DNA from: Culex pipiens pallens
Taxonomy: Eukaryota; Arthropoda; Insecta; Diptera; Culicidae
Direction of reading: 5' to 3'
NCBI RefSeq assembly: GCF_016801865.2
Contig: NC_068937.1
Location: 67,065,665-67,129,664, forward strand
DNA length: 64,000 bases
A program made the position numbers and the translations under genes. Shown here one piece after another: positions 1-9,751 of the stretch. Within the stretch, counting starts at the first letter, position 1, and each line of letters begins with the position of its first letter. The notes beneath the pieces are model-generated. The model did not search any database, had not been told where the DNA came from, and saw only the letters and a list, made by a program, of their open reading frames with translations.

Positions 1-131
1 CGTAGGTCACCCTAATGGCCAAACAAAAAAATACGGGTCTAATTATTTCGGCAAGGGAACCCCCACAAAAATTTTGAGCCCGATCCGAGCACTTTTGTTT
101 TTTTCCATGCTGTTTTCGTGGGGAATTGCTG
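1..131. mobile_element. End of a palindromic foldback element (truncated by window edge)
   Basis: This stretch nearly matches the right end of the complete foldback at 57605-58849, starting with the same CGTAGGTCACCC text and finishing with the same terminus GGGGAATTGCTG at 131. The rest of the element lies before the window. It is noncoding. Confidence 0.8.
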
Positions 132-879
132 ATAGTCATAAATTTTATGTTAATTGAATTGAAACATCAAGATTATTGATCACAGATGGCTTCGAAAATC
201 TTTTTCTGGGAAGTCATTAGAATATTTTTTGCGAATTGTAGTTTCAATATTTTTAAAAGACGTTCTCGTAAAGGGATTATTTTTTTTATTTCACGTTGTT
301 GCAGTATTGTATTGGTATATTAGTTCTCCTAAGCTGAGATGAAGAGTACTGTTTAATTCAAAGAAAGATTTTGGTTTTGAGCGTATAATTTTACTGAAGA
401 AAGAACATCACCTTTCTTCAATATTATATTTGGTTTTTAATTATTTCAGTGTTTTAATTAATATGAGCATGAATCGTTATTAGGTTTATTAATTGATTTT
501 TTTGGAAGTAGATTAAGTTAAAGTCAATGTAACCTTTTCCAACAAAAAGTTGTTTATATTACATTGAAAAACTGATGATCTATGTAACTTGCAATTTCAA
601 ATTAAGTGAAATATTATTTAAATATTTAATGAACCTCTTTAAATATTTTTGACATTAAAAAATATTGTTGACTTTCAGTACATCATTTAATAACAGATTG
701 ATTGAAAGTTATTAACAGAAACTAAAAAAAATAGATAAGTCTGTTATCCCTTAAAAAATACACATTGTAACTGAGTTTTGTGGCATTAATATGAATATTA
801 ATGGGAAAAACTCAATACATAAATCGATTTAATTTAAAAATGAATTTTGATAATTAATTCAATTTATACGCAATGTTTT
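132..879. other. AT-rich DNA, nothing recognised
   Basis: Strongly AT-rich sequence with no convincing reading frame, RNA or repeat structure that I can see. Confidence 0.5.
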
Positions 880-1530
880 TTCACAGTACGCTTTCACTGT
901 GCGCGCACGCTCTCTCTCTCTCTCTCTTTTCGTTTTTCTACCACTTGCTGCTTACGCTCGCACACACGGCGAAATGTCAAAACAGGAATCAAAACAAACC
1001 GGTGCTGTGTTTTTTTGTTTCGTAAATCGGGAAAAAGTGCATTTTTGGTGCATTATGTGTTGATAGTCGTATGTATTTGTGTTTGTTTATGTGTAGTGAG
1101 TAAGGGGAAACTGGAGGTTGTCGTTTTACCGCGGAAAAGAACGATTTGTAGCGAGAATCTTGTGTGTTTTTGCGTCACCAATTTGGTGCATTAGAAGAAG
1201 GAAAACTAAGTAGATTCACCACCACCAGAGTGGGCCACCGATGGAAACTGAGGCTTTAATTCGGTGCGGAGTGAACCCGACAGGCTGTGCTGTTTTTGTT
1301 TATGTGTTTTATGTCGGTAATTGCGTGTGTTTTAGTTTGTTTATGTGGGGGATGTGGTTTGCAAAAGAATTTGGAGGTTTTTTCGCAGTCGACTTTTGCA
1401 CCTGTCACAGAAGAAGTCAGAAGAGGAATCCCCGTTGCCGGTATGGTCACCATCATTCAGCTTCAGCTTCAAGTTCTACAATCTCCAGATTCTTCCTGTG
1501 GCAGACGGTGCTAATGTTGCTTCTTGACAG
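880..1530 (+). promoter_or_regulatory. Possible promoter and 5' leader of a host gene
   Basis: Base composition changes abruptly from AT-rich to mixed. There is a CT-dinucleotide run near 908-928 of the kind bound by GAGA-type factors in insects, followed by GT-rich leader-like sequence. Reading frames here (such as from 1241) look like chance. A splice-acceptor-like end (TTCTTGACAG) occurs at 1521-1530. The promoter role is inference from composition and position upstream of plausible splice signals. Confidence 0.3.
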
Positions 1531-2070
1531 ATGCATCTCGCGGAAGAGGAGCTTTGCAGTCGCAAGGTATTATTTATTTATCTCAGCCCTCAAAGTTTTT
1601 GTTCTGCTGCAGCTTGTCCCCTCCGTCAAAAGCCCGGTTCAAATATATATTTTTTCAGCCTCTGAAGGAGGAGGAGGCAAAACGGTGCAATCTAATAAGC
1701 AGCTGCGTTTTGTAACTGTCTCCAACGGGGCGGGTCCTACCTATTTAGCAGCACCATCTTCCATCGGAAGATTTTGGGGCCTCCATCGTTCCGGTAGCCA
1801 TCATTTGCATTGGACAAATCCGGTCATTTCGACAACGGAATTCTCGTTTTTATTCAGATAAGTATTGTTTGCTTTCATTTTGTAGTAGTTACTTTTAATA
1901 ATTATTGTAAAGGTGGAGTATCTTTACAAAAATGATTTACATTTTCATTTTAGAATTGATACTTTGTGTTCTCTTCTCTTTCACAGGACAGCAATTTCTG
2001 GACAACCATCATCATATCATAGTATTCATCATAGGGAATTGATTGGATGGATTTAGAGATCATTTACAAG
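1531..2070 (+). other. Possible 5' exons with splice signals
   Basis: Two acceptor/donor pairs are visible: TTGACAG before 1531 with a weak donor after 1566, and CTTTCACAG before 1987 with a good donor (AAG|GTATGT) after 2070. The second segment has stops in all frames upstream of an ATG at 2047; from that ATG the frame stays open to the donor and ends in phase 0, which fits the phase-0 start of the exon at 2714. If real, 1987-2070 would be a start-codon exon. A start there would omit the signal peptide usual for NRF-domain proteins, so the true 5' exon may lie elsewhere. Confidence 0.3.
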
Positions 2071-2248
2071 GTATGTTAAATAATATTGTTATGTGAACAT
2101 ATCACTTTTTATCAATTGGATATTCAAAACATGTCAATTCCCGTTTTTTTTAAAGATAATGGGTCTTAATTGAAAACATTCATGGTGTTAATTTTTGAGA
2201 TATTAACCTTAAAACTACCATTTAGAAAACTTTTTTTTTTTCACAACT

Positions 2249-2300
2249 TATTTTTATTAGGTCCTTTTAGGTGCTGCGACCATGTTAGGACCGAGGATCA
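2249..2300 (-). repeat. 3' terminal motif of a retroposon family
   Basis: Read on the minus strand, this is a 'ggtcctaac...agcacc...aaaaggacctaataaaaa' motif. The same terminal motif is seen on the plus strand at 30233-30300 and 32321-32388. Its A-rich end suggests the 3' end of a SINE or a truncated LINE. The body to the right (to about 2500) is not recognised. Confidence 0.5.
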
Positions 2301-2713
2301 AGAGTACAACAAATAATATATAATAGAAAAAAAAAACTGTAACTGAATTAGATGATCATTTTCTCGTGCCATGTGTCAGCAAGTGTGCGATCACGTCAAT
2401 CTGTTCCTCGGGTGTCTTGCACTGCCTCAAGCGAACTCTGTAACTCTTATGCAAGAATGGATTTTTCAAGAACATTCCATAACACTTTAGGCAGCGAATG
2501 ACAAACATGTTAAAGCTGCCTGAAATAAATTAACTACCACCACCATAACACTTTCTGTTATTTTAACAGTATTTGTTATTGAAGTGGCTTTAATTTTGTT
2601 ATTACCGTCTGCCCGCGAATCCATGAAAAAACATTGTCGCGTTATTTTCGATCTGTGGTCTAAAAATGTAGTTAACTTTATTATTTTTTTTGTTTTCAAT
2701 GATTTTTTTTCAG
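2301..2713. other. Non-coding, probable intron or retroposon body
   Basis: No supported gene. It lies between the possible donor at 2070 and the acceptor at 2713 and ends in a T-rich polypyrimidine tract followed by CAG, as expected of the 3' end of an intron. Confidence 0.4.
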
Positions 2714-2940
2714 ACAAAACTGTTGCATTTAGGTCAGTGTCTTCCAAAAAGCTGTTCCAAAGAAGAAGTGCAATGTATGTTAAAGGAAGATCCAAACTCA
2801 ATACTACTTAAACATAAAGATGTTTGTGAACTCAAAAATTCATCATCAAAAACGTCATGCAATCTACTAGATGTCATCAATATACGAAATGTCCCTGGAG
2901 CTTACAGTTTATATGAAGATACTAAATTTTATATTCTATG
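2714..2940 (+). CDS. Exon of an NRF-domain (nose resistant to fluoxetine-like) acyltransferase-3 family protein
   Basis: A 227-nt exon, open throughout, bounded by an acceptor (TTTTTTTCAG) and a strong donor (GTAAGT). It starts in phase 0 and leaves two bases of a codon. The translation has the pattern typical of the extracellular NRF domain: G-x-C-x-P-x-x-C-S (GQCLPKSCS) near residue 7, several further cysteines, then a segment (IRNVPGAYSLYEDTKFYI) like the end of that domain just before the first membrane helix. Family knowledge: NRF proteins have a cysteine-rich N-terminal region followed by a multi-pass acyltransferase-3 domain and are thought to move or modify lipophilic molecules in epithelia. 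Recognition is from pattern memory; the first NRF half is not seen. Confidence 0.65.
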
Positions 2941-3822
2941 GTAAGTAGCATGAAGAAAATCATTTATAGCAGGGGTGCTCAAAGTTTTTGGATGCCGGGC
3001 CAAATTTGAAACTCAAATTAGCTTGCGTGCCAAATGTACAATATAGTTAATTTAAAAAATAAATTTTGTTATTTTATTTTAAATGACTAAAAATTACATC
3101 AATAAGTTGAAGTTTATAAAAATTTCTACTAAATTTTGAAATTTTTTGCTATTTGAAAATAGTACAAAACAAAAAATTACAGTTTAAATCAGTTTTATTG
3201 TTTTAATAGTTCTGGTAAAAAATGGGAATAAGTTGAATGTGCTTGTGTATTTATGGAAATTGCATGTATTCTATTGAAAATAGTGACATAAAATCTGATA
3301 AAAATGTGTTTATCTTTTAATTAAGTGAAACAAATGAAAAATCGTTGCAAAATTACTCTAACTATTAGTCGTCTGCAAATATTTTTAAAAGATTTTTTTT
3401 CCGCAAAAATATTTAAAAGTTTGAATTATATGCTAGAATTTCAACAATTAACATTCAATATAACGAAAAAAATGTGCGGTGCATTGCCGAACATTTTAGA
3501 AGACAGCAGCCTCATTCCTTCGATTTCAACAATAATTTGTCTGCCTGAATCAGATCGTAGCCAAGCATTCGTTTCGTTATTCGTTATCCAACTTTTATGA
3601 GTTTGAATCCCAAGGTGGAAAAACGGATTCTAAGTACAAAGTAAGTCAGATTGGAACGTTTCATAAATCATTTCCGGAAATGTTTGATAAATGTTTTCTT
3701 GAATTTCACTAAATATTTTCGCTCACATTGTAACTATAATATAATATTTGTATCGTATAAAAAGGATCACAATATGGACAAACCATTAGTTTTGGATCAA
3801 CAAAAATAAAAAAAAAAGCATA

Positions 3823-4579
3823 AGGCCGTTGCAAATATTTTTTGAAGTTTATGTCCCTCGGCTCTGACCTAAGTCGTTGGAGGGGGGAGGGCAAAAGCAA
3901 AGCAATCCACTTTAACGACCCCCGGGTCTTTTGTGGGATCTGTTGCAAGTTTCTGCTCATTTCTAGGCGTCCGAAGGTTATGTGTGGTGAGTCACTCATA
4001 ACCTCTTTTTACGCAAATGGACCGACGTTTTACTTCCCCATCCGATAGAAGGCGTGATCAGGCAAATTTCGTCTCGAAAAATGCCACCGGGTCCGTCTGG
4101 GATTGAACCCAGGCCATACTGGGGTTTATAGGCTACCACGCTAACCACCAAACCACCGGACCCGGCCAGGGCAAAAAATATATAAAAATTGAAATTACAA
4201 GCCTAGGTTTCAACATTTGGATGAAAAAAGTGATTTAAAATGCATTTTACAGGCGTACAGTTGCTTTCCAATCATTAGTTTTGAAAATATCGAGGTATTG
4301 ACGGATTTTTTTTTTTCACAAAAAAAAAAAACTTTTCGTGGGACTGTACATTGATATTTAATAAAAATTTAAAATGTTTTCAAAGGAGTTCAAACATGCT
4401 AAATATGATTATAAACGCGGGAAAATGCATTCTAACTGGTTTTCAGTTGATTAAACTTTAATTTTCATTAAAATTTTGAAGTTTTTCGAAAAAAATATTT
4501 TTTTTTGTCCCCTGATTATTCAGGCCAACTTTGAAGGGGGGGGGGCGACATAAGCTTTGAAAAATATTCGCAACGGCCT
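3823..4579. mobile_element. MITE with AGGCCGTTGC terminal inverted repeats
   Basis: The left end AGGCCGTTGCAAATATTTTT and the right end (reverse complement AGGCCGTTGCGAATATTTTT) form inverted termini, followed inside by mirrored 'gacataa(a)...ttg(a)a' sequence. It is interrupted by the SINE at 3897-4167. A fragment of the same terminus recurs at 13595-13640. No coding frame. Confidence 0.6.
3897..4167 (-). mobile_element. tRNA-derived SINE inside a MITE
   Basis: Flanked by 9-bp direct repeats AGGGCAAAA (3888-3896 and 4168-4176), the target-site duplication of a retroposon. The minus-strand head at 4163-4089 folds like a tRNA: a 7-bp acceptor stem (GGGTCCG with CGGACCC), an A-box-like GGTGGTTAGCG and a perfect T-arm with B box (GGTTCAATCCC). 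Those boxes would form the RNA polymerase III promoter. It carries no protein and would rely on LINE machinery. Confidence 0.75.
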
Positions 4580-4863
4580 AAAAAGGTTTTGAATAAACAT
4601 TCATTTAAAAAATATAAATAAATCATTATACAAATGATCAAAGGGCCAATTTACAAGATCATTCAAAATGGGTCCGCGGGCTACAAAAAATCACCTCGCG
4701 GGCCATACTTTGGTCAATGAACGAAAAAATATCCGAGCAAAATGCGTTACAGTAAATTTGTAAAATTTATATCTCATGCAAAACTTGACCAAAACTCAAA
4801 GTTTTATAGTGTTTTGGAAAGGTCTTCATCTGAACTTTATGTTAAAAATACAAAAATACTATG

Positions 4864-5092
4864 GGTTGCTTCGATGACAACCAGTTCGCCAGTTCGATTT
4901 GGAGCGTCGTTCCGTAGGGTCGTTTGATTTTTTCGCGTTCGTCGTTGGAATATCACTCAGCGTCGCACCTCTGCCGCGATCGGACGCTAAAAGTTTTTTC
5001 TCCGCCGGGCAGAGTTCGACCGAAACAGTGTTTTTTTTTTCTCTATTGTGTGCTTCCAATCCCGCGTCGCGAACTCGTCGCGAGTGTGAAAG
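4864..5092 (+). promoter_or_regulatory. 5' UTR and internal promoter region of the L1-like element
   Basis: LINEs carry their promoter inside the 5' UTR. The first roughly 87 bases match the second half of the 145-bp monomers at 9752-10041, then unique GC-rich sequence leads to the ORF1 start. The partial monomer suggests 5' truncation within a monomer array. Confidence 0.5.
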
Positions 5093-6133
5093 ATGGGAAG
5101 ACAAAATACGATCCGCATCGATTATGGTGACCTACCGAACAAACCGGGAATGTCGAAGGTGCAGAAATTCTGCGCCGATAAGCTCGGCCTCAAGCGCGGT
5201 GAAGTGATCCGCATCCAGAACAGCCAAACCCTTGGTGTTACTTTCGTCACGGTCACTGACCTCACCCTTGCCCTTAAGGTGTGCGAGGAACATGGCAAAG
5301 CCCATGAGCTGACCGGAAGTGACAAGAAGCAACACCAAGTGACCATCACCATCGAGGACGGAACAGTGTTGGTGAAACTGTTCGACCTTTCGGCGGACGT
5401 GTCGAACGCCGACATCGCCAAGTTTCTCGAGCGTTACGGCGAAGTTCGTGATGTTTACGAGGAGCAACTCGGCGACGACCAAGAATTTGCCGGGGCCTAC
5501 ACCGGTATCCGCGTAGCAAAGATGGTGGTTCGGGAGAACATAGCATCCTGGATCACGATTAACGGGGAGGCCACAAAGTGCCAATATTACGCTCAGAAGG
5601 CCACCTGTAAACACTGCCATGACTACCTCCACATCGGCGTGGGTTGTGTGCAAAACAAAAAATTACTTGTGCAAAAAACTTTTGCCGACGCCGTCAAGCA
5701 ACCGGCGAAGCCGCAACAACCGGCGATGCCGCAGCAACCGCTCAACCCGCAGCAACCGCTCAACCCGCAGCAACCGGCCGACCAGCAGCAACTGCTCAAC
5801 CCGCAGCAACCGCTCAACCCGCAGCAACTGCTCAAGCCAAACGGCGGGAAGGGGAAGCCAAACGGCGGTAAGCCCAAGCCGAATCCGGACAACCACCCCC
5901 CGAAAAAACCAACCGGCGAGGGAAACGGCTCATCTTTTTTGATGCCCCCACCCACGGACGTGCTTACCCCCACTGGAGGTGCAGGTTTTAAAAAATCTGG
6001 CCATGGCAAATCCGATGGCAATGACACGGACTCGTCGACCAGCAGCAGAAAACTTCGCCCAAAAGGTAAGAAGCCAAAATACAATGTAGACAACGACGAC
6101 GACGACGAGGAAGACGAGGAAGAGGAATTATAA
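5093..6133 (+). CDS. ORF1 protein of L1-like retrotransposon (RNA-binding, gag-like)
   Basis: 346 residues starting at an ATG in AAG ATG G context. Residues about 1-90 are an unrecognised N-terminal region. About 93-155 (TVLVKLFDLS to the ITING segment) resembles an RRM-like fold followed by a linker. Residues 172-185 form one zinc knuckle of exact CX2CX4HX4C spacing. Residues 203-248 are PQQP/LNPQQ repeats. The tail is basic, then very acidic (Asp/Glu run at 334-346). Such proteins coat the element RNA and form the ribonucleoprotein used for target-primed reverse transcription. The ORF2 frame overlaps its 3' end in the -1 register. Confidence 0.8.
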   Translation: MGRQNTIRIDYGDLPNKPGMSKVQKFCADKLGLKRGEVIRIQNSQTLGVTFVTVTDLTLALKVCEEHGKAHELTGSDKKQHQVTITIEDGTVLVKLFDLSADVSNADIAKFLERYGEVRDVYEEQLGDDQEFAGAYTGIRVAKMVVRENIASWITINGEATKCQYYAQKATCKHCHDYLHIGVGCVQNKKLLVQKTFADAVKQPAKPQQPAMPQQPLNPQQPLNPQQPADQQQLLNPQQPLNPQQLLKPNGGKGKPNGGKPKPNPDNHPPKKPTGEGNGSSFLMPPPTDVLTPTGGAGFKKSGHGKSDGNDTDSSTSSRKLRPKGKKPKYNVDNDDDDEEDEEEEL

Positions 6134-9100
6134 TTTTCGATTTCTCGTCTTACAACCTTGCAACCGTAAATATCAACAACATCACCAACGCCACAAAGGT
6201 TGACGCCCTGCGAAGCTTCGTCCGTACACAAGAACTCGACATCGTGTTTCTGCAAGAAATTGAAAACGAGCGTCTCACGATTCCCGGTTTCAACATTATC
6301 TGCAACGTGGACCACGCCAGGCGCGGTACCGCGATCGCTCTAAAAGAGCACATTAAATACAGCCACGTCGAGAAAAGTTTGGACGGACGCCTCATTGCGC
6401 TGCGTGTCCAAAACACAACGCTCTGCAATGTTTACGCACCCTCGGGCACCGCACTCCGTGCTGAGCGAGAGCGTTTCTTCAACGGTACGCTCGCGTACTA
6501 CCTTCGGCACAACACCGATCACATCGTCCTCGCCGGCGATTTTAACTGCGTGCTACGACCGTGCGATTCCACGAGCTCGAACCCGAGCGCCGCGCTACAG
6601 ACGGCCGTCCAGCAAATACAACTGCACGACGTGTGGCTGAAGCTGCACCCCAATACACACGCACCCACGTACATCGTACACAACGCCGAATCCAGACTCG
6701 ACCGTGTGTATGTGAGCGCGGGACTGTGCGATCAGCTGAGAAATGCCACGACACATGTGTGTTCATTCACGGACCACAAAGCGCTGACGGTGCGAATCTG
6801 CCTCCCCCACCTCGGCGGCGAATGCGGCCGTGGGTTTTGGAGCTTGCGCCCCCACCTCCTGACTCAGGAGAATAAAGAAGAGTTCGCCGTACGGTGGCAG
6901 TACTGGACGCGCCAGCGCAACCGGTACCGAACTGCGCTGGACTGGTGGACTTCGTTCGCAAAACCAAAAATAAAATCCTTTTTCAAGTGGAAGTCGAACG
7001 AAGTCTACCGTATCCACCACGCGCGGCACCAGCAGCTGTACGCGGAATTACGTGAGGCGTACGACGCCTACTACCAGAATCCCGCCATGCTCACCACCAT
7101 CCACCGCGTGAAGGCGCAGATGCTGACGTTGCAGCGCGAGTTCTCACAGAATTTTGCGCGCGTCAACGAAACCCGCGTTGCCGGCGAGAGCATGTCTACG
7201 TTCCAGCTGGGGGAAAGACGAAGAAAGAAGACAACGATCACGCGCCTTAAAAATGCGCGCGACGAAGTTCTGCAAACACAACCCGAAATTGAGCAGCACG
7301 TGCTCCAGTACTTCACCGAGCTGTACGCCGCAGAACCTGCGAGAGCACCAGACATCGACGCCGGCCTCGGTTGCGAGAGGATTATCCCCGTTGACGACGA
7401 CGCCAACGCGAGTCTCGTGGAAGAGATCACGCTCGAGGAGATCAAATTAGCAATAATTACCAGCCCCAAACGAAAATCACCAGGGGGCGATGGTCTAACT
7501 GCCGAGTTTTTGAACTGGGCGTTCGACGTCATCTACCGCGAACTGCACGCGGTGATGAATGAACTGCTGGTGGCGCCCGTACCAGCAGAATTCTCCGAAG
7601 GGACCATCGTGCTCGTGAAAAAGAGCGGCCGGAGCGCAGAGAACATCTCTTCATATCGTCCGATCAGTCTGTGTAATACAGATAGCCGAGTCTTCAGCCG
7701 TATCATGCGGCAACGTTTGACCAGGGTGCTACAGGCGCACAACGTTCTCACCGACTCGCAGAAGTGTGGAGAGCGCCGGAGTATCTTCCAGGCCACTCTC
7801 GCGCTGAAAGACCGAATCGCCAGTCTGCTGGCACGAAAGGTAAAGGGTAAGTTGATCTCTTTTGACCTCGACCACGCTTTCGATCGAGTATCACTGCCCT
7901 TCCTTTACCGCACGATGCTCTCTCTCGGGATCAACCCCGACTTCGTGTCTCTGCTGGAGAGACATTTCTCCCGAGCTGGATCCCGCATTCTTCTTAACGG
8001 CTTTTTGTCCCCACGCTTCGATATTAAAAAATCTGTGCGCCAGGGTGATCCCCTGTCGATGGTGTTGTTCTCCCTCTATATGCATCCCCTGCTGCTGGCG
8101 CTAGAACGCATATGTATTAGAGATCTAGTCGTTGCATATGCAGACGATATAAGTGTGGTAGTCACAGCTACAGAGACGATCGAGGCAATCAACCAACTAT
8201 TTGGTCGTTTCGAAATTGCTGCGGGCGCGCGGCTGAATCGGCAAAAAACCGTTGCGATCGACGTGGGCCACGTTGAAGGGAGACCGCTGGTTGTTCCCTG
8301 GCTGCGAACGGTCGAGAAGGTGAAAGTGCTTGGCATTTTCTTCGCCAACTCGATACGGTTAATGATCAAGCTTAACTGGGATGCGCAGGTGACGAAGGTG
8401 GCGCAATTAATCTGGATGCACTCGATGCGCAGCCTGACTCTCCAGCAAAAAGTGATTCTGCTGAACACTTTTATCACGTCCAAGGTGTGGTACTTGGCGT
8501 CAACTCTTCCACCGTACCAGGTGCACGTGGCGAAGCTGACAGCAACGATGGGGACGTACCTGTTTCGGGGCCTCCCGGCACGCATACCGATGCAACAGCT
8601 GGCGCGACGCCGTGAAGACGGCGGGCTGAAACTGCACTTACCGGCGATTAAATGCAAAGCACTTTGCATCAATCGCCACCTCCAAGAGATCGACTCCCTT
8701 CCCTACTACAAATCCTTCCTCGACCGAGCTATTCCTCCCCCGACAAGCCTTCCCTGCCTAAAACTCCTTTGCGAGCAAACGCCTTTGCTCCCCGCCCACA
8801 TCCAAAACTTCCCCTCCAGCGATCGAATCCACCAGCACTTCCTTGATGGAACCGAGCGGCCCAGGGTCGAAACGAAGCAACCGAACCTCAACTGGAGGCG
8901 TCTGTGGAAAAACATCTCGTCCCGGCGGCTAACTTCCGGCGAACGCAGCGCGCTGTATTTGCTGGTGAACGAAAAGACCGAGCACCGACGTCTGATGCAC
9001 GTGATCCAGCGTGCGGATGGGCCGAACTGCCAGCACTGCGCGGCGAACGAAGAAACGCTGACTCACAAGTTTAGCGAGTGCCCCCGCGTGGCAGCGGCCT

Positions 9101-9315
9101 GGGCGCACACACAGCGACGACTGACGGCGATCGACGGGGGAAGGCAGCAGTTTCCCTTCGGCGAGCTCTTCAGACCAGTTCTGAATGGAATTGCAGATGG
9201 AAGAAGAGCAAAATTGCTTAAAACATTCATCAGCTATATCGTCTTTGTTGACAAATGCGCAACAACTGCAATTGATTTAGCTGCTTTGGAGTTCGAGCTA
9301 AGCCTGGTTGGTTGA
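6070..9315 (+). CDS. ORF2 protein: apurinic-type endonuclease plus reverse transcriptase
   Basis: The frame is open from 6070 (after a stop at 6067) to the stop at 9313. There is no in-frame ATG before the endonuclease, which must begin near 6130; 6244 is only a GTG within the domain. Endonuclease motifs appear in order: FLQEIE (6247), NVYAPSG, AGDFN (6532), SRLDRVY, TDHK (6769). Reverse transcriptase: SPGGDGLTAEF, YRPISL, FDLDHAFDRV (7861), RQGDPLS (8038), AYADD (8134). The C-terminal zinc finger is CX2CX8HX4C (from 9028). No RNase H is seen. The protein nicks the target and copies the RNA from the nick. Translation probably depends on reinitiation or a frameshift from ORF1. Confidence 0.88.
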   Translation, partial: EAKIQCRQRRRRRGRRGRGIIIFDFSSYNLATVNINNITNATKVDALRSFVRTQELDIVFLQEIENERLTIPGFNIICNVDHARRGTAIALKEHIKYSHVEKSLDGRLIALRVQNTTLCNVYAPSGTALRAERERFFNGTLAYYLRHNTDHIVLAGDFNCVLRPCDSTSSNPSAALQTAVQQIQLHDVWLKLHPNTHAPTYIVHNAESRLDRVYVSAGLCDQLRNATTHVCSFTDHKALTVRICLPHLGGECGRGFWSLRPHLLTQENKEEFAVRWQYWTRQRNRYRTALDWWTSFAKPKIKSFFKWKSNEVYRIHHARHQQLYAELREAYDAYYQNPAMLTTIHRVKAQMLTLQREFSQNFARVNETRVAGESMSTFQLGERRRKKTTITRLKNARDEVLQTQPEIEQHVLQYFTELYAAEPARAPDIDAGLGCERIIPVDDDANASLVEEITLEEIKLAIITSPKRKSPGGDGLTAEFLNWAFDVIYRELHAVMNELLVAPVPAEFSEGTIVLVKKSGRSAENISSYRPISLCNTDSRVFSRIMRQRLTRVLQAHNVLTDSQKCGERRSIFQATLALKDRIASLLARKVKGKLISFDLDHAFDRVSLPFLYRTMLSLGINPDFVSLLERHFSRAGSRILLNGFLSPRFDIKKSVRQGDPLSMVLFSLYMHPLLLALERICIRDLVVAYADDISVVVTATETIEAINQLFGRFEIAAGARLNRQKTVAIDVGHVEGRPLVVPWLRTVEKVKVLGIFFANSIRLMIKLNWDAQVTKVAQLIWMHSMRSLTLQQKVILLNTFITSKVWYLASTLPPYQVHVAKLTATMGTYLFRGLPARIPMQQLARRREDGGLKLHLPAIKCKALCINRHLQEIDSLPYYKSFLDRAIPPPTSLPCLKLLCEQTPLLPAHIQNFPSSDRIHQHFLDGTERPRVETKQPNLNWRRLWKNISSRRLTSGERSALYLLVNEKTEHRRLMHVIQRADGPNCQHCAANEETLTHKFSECPRVAAAWAHTQRRLTAIDGGRQQFPFGELFRPVLNGIADGRRAKLLKTFISYIVFVDKCATTAIDLAALEFELSLVG

Positions 9316-9744
9316 AATGGTGTAACCACTGTCGCGCCCGGAGGTCCCGGGGCCCCCCTGACCACAAGCTACAAGAAAAGTGGAACAGGGAACACCCTCC
9401 GGCTCCTCCGGGGCGCCTGGTACCGACACCCCAACGAAGAATCCACGGAGGCGCTCGGGAGACCCGGGGCCCCCCTAACCACAAGTCTTCGGAGGAGTGG
9501 AATAGGGACAACCCCCCGGGCTCCTGAGACCCCTGGACGAGGTCGCACAAGGGGTAAAACCCCATCCCCTCGGATCAAGCAAGGATTTCGCCGAGAGACA
9601 ACGATCGACGATTCACCGAAGAATGACAACACAACAGTAAGAGTGTAATCTTCTAGTGTTTAACATAATCAAATATAGGTTATCAAATTTACTGTTTAAT
9701 TTTAAGAAATCCCAAATAAACAATATTTTAGAAAAAAAAAAAAA
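9316..9744 (+). other. 3' UTR, poly(A) signal and A-tail of the L1-like element
   Basis: GC-rich with two diverged copies of a 'cccggggcccccct(g/a)accacaag' module about 125 bp apart (near 9348 and 9466). AATAAA at 9715-9720 sits 11 bases before the 13-A tail, marking the 3' end of the transcript that was inserted. Confidence 0.75.
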
Positions 9745-9751
9745 TATCTTG

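Larger units (their letters stand above)
2970..4721. mobile_element. Decayed TIR element (hAT-MITE-like) hosting nested insertions
   Basis: The left end reads CAGGGGTGCTCAAAGTTTTTGG followed by a GGGCCAAATTTG stretch; the right end near 4645-4721 has imperfect inverted matches (GGGCCAATTTAC, GCGGGCCATACTTTGGTC). This resembles non-autonomous hAT-type elements, but the right terminus is degraded and I found no clean target duplication. The small MITE at 3823-4579 interrupts it. No transposase frame is present. Confidence 0.35.
4864..9744 (+). mobile_element. Full-length L1/Tx1-like non-LTR retrotransposon
   Basis: A 4.9-kb element: 5' UTR from 4864 (starting inside a monomer that is repeated at 9803 and 9948), ORF1 at 5093, ORF2 to 9315, a GC-rich 3' UTR, AATAAA at 9715-9720 and a 13-A tail at 9732-9744. 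GC content is far above the flanks. Both ORFs are uninterrupted and the endonuclease and RT motifs are all visible, so it may be recently active. No clear target duplication was found. The clade is inferred from RT motif style (FDLDHAFDRV, SVRQGDPLS, AYADD) and the C-terminal CCHC; another apurinic-endonuclease LINE clade is possible. Confidence 0.85.

Noticed and set aside
4089..4163. Possible functional tRNA gene on the minus strand
   Set aside because: It heads a SINE with target duplications and has a poor anticodon arm, so it is a SINE promoter and not a tRNA gene.
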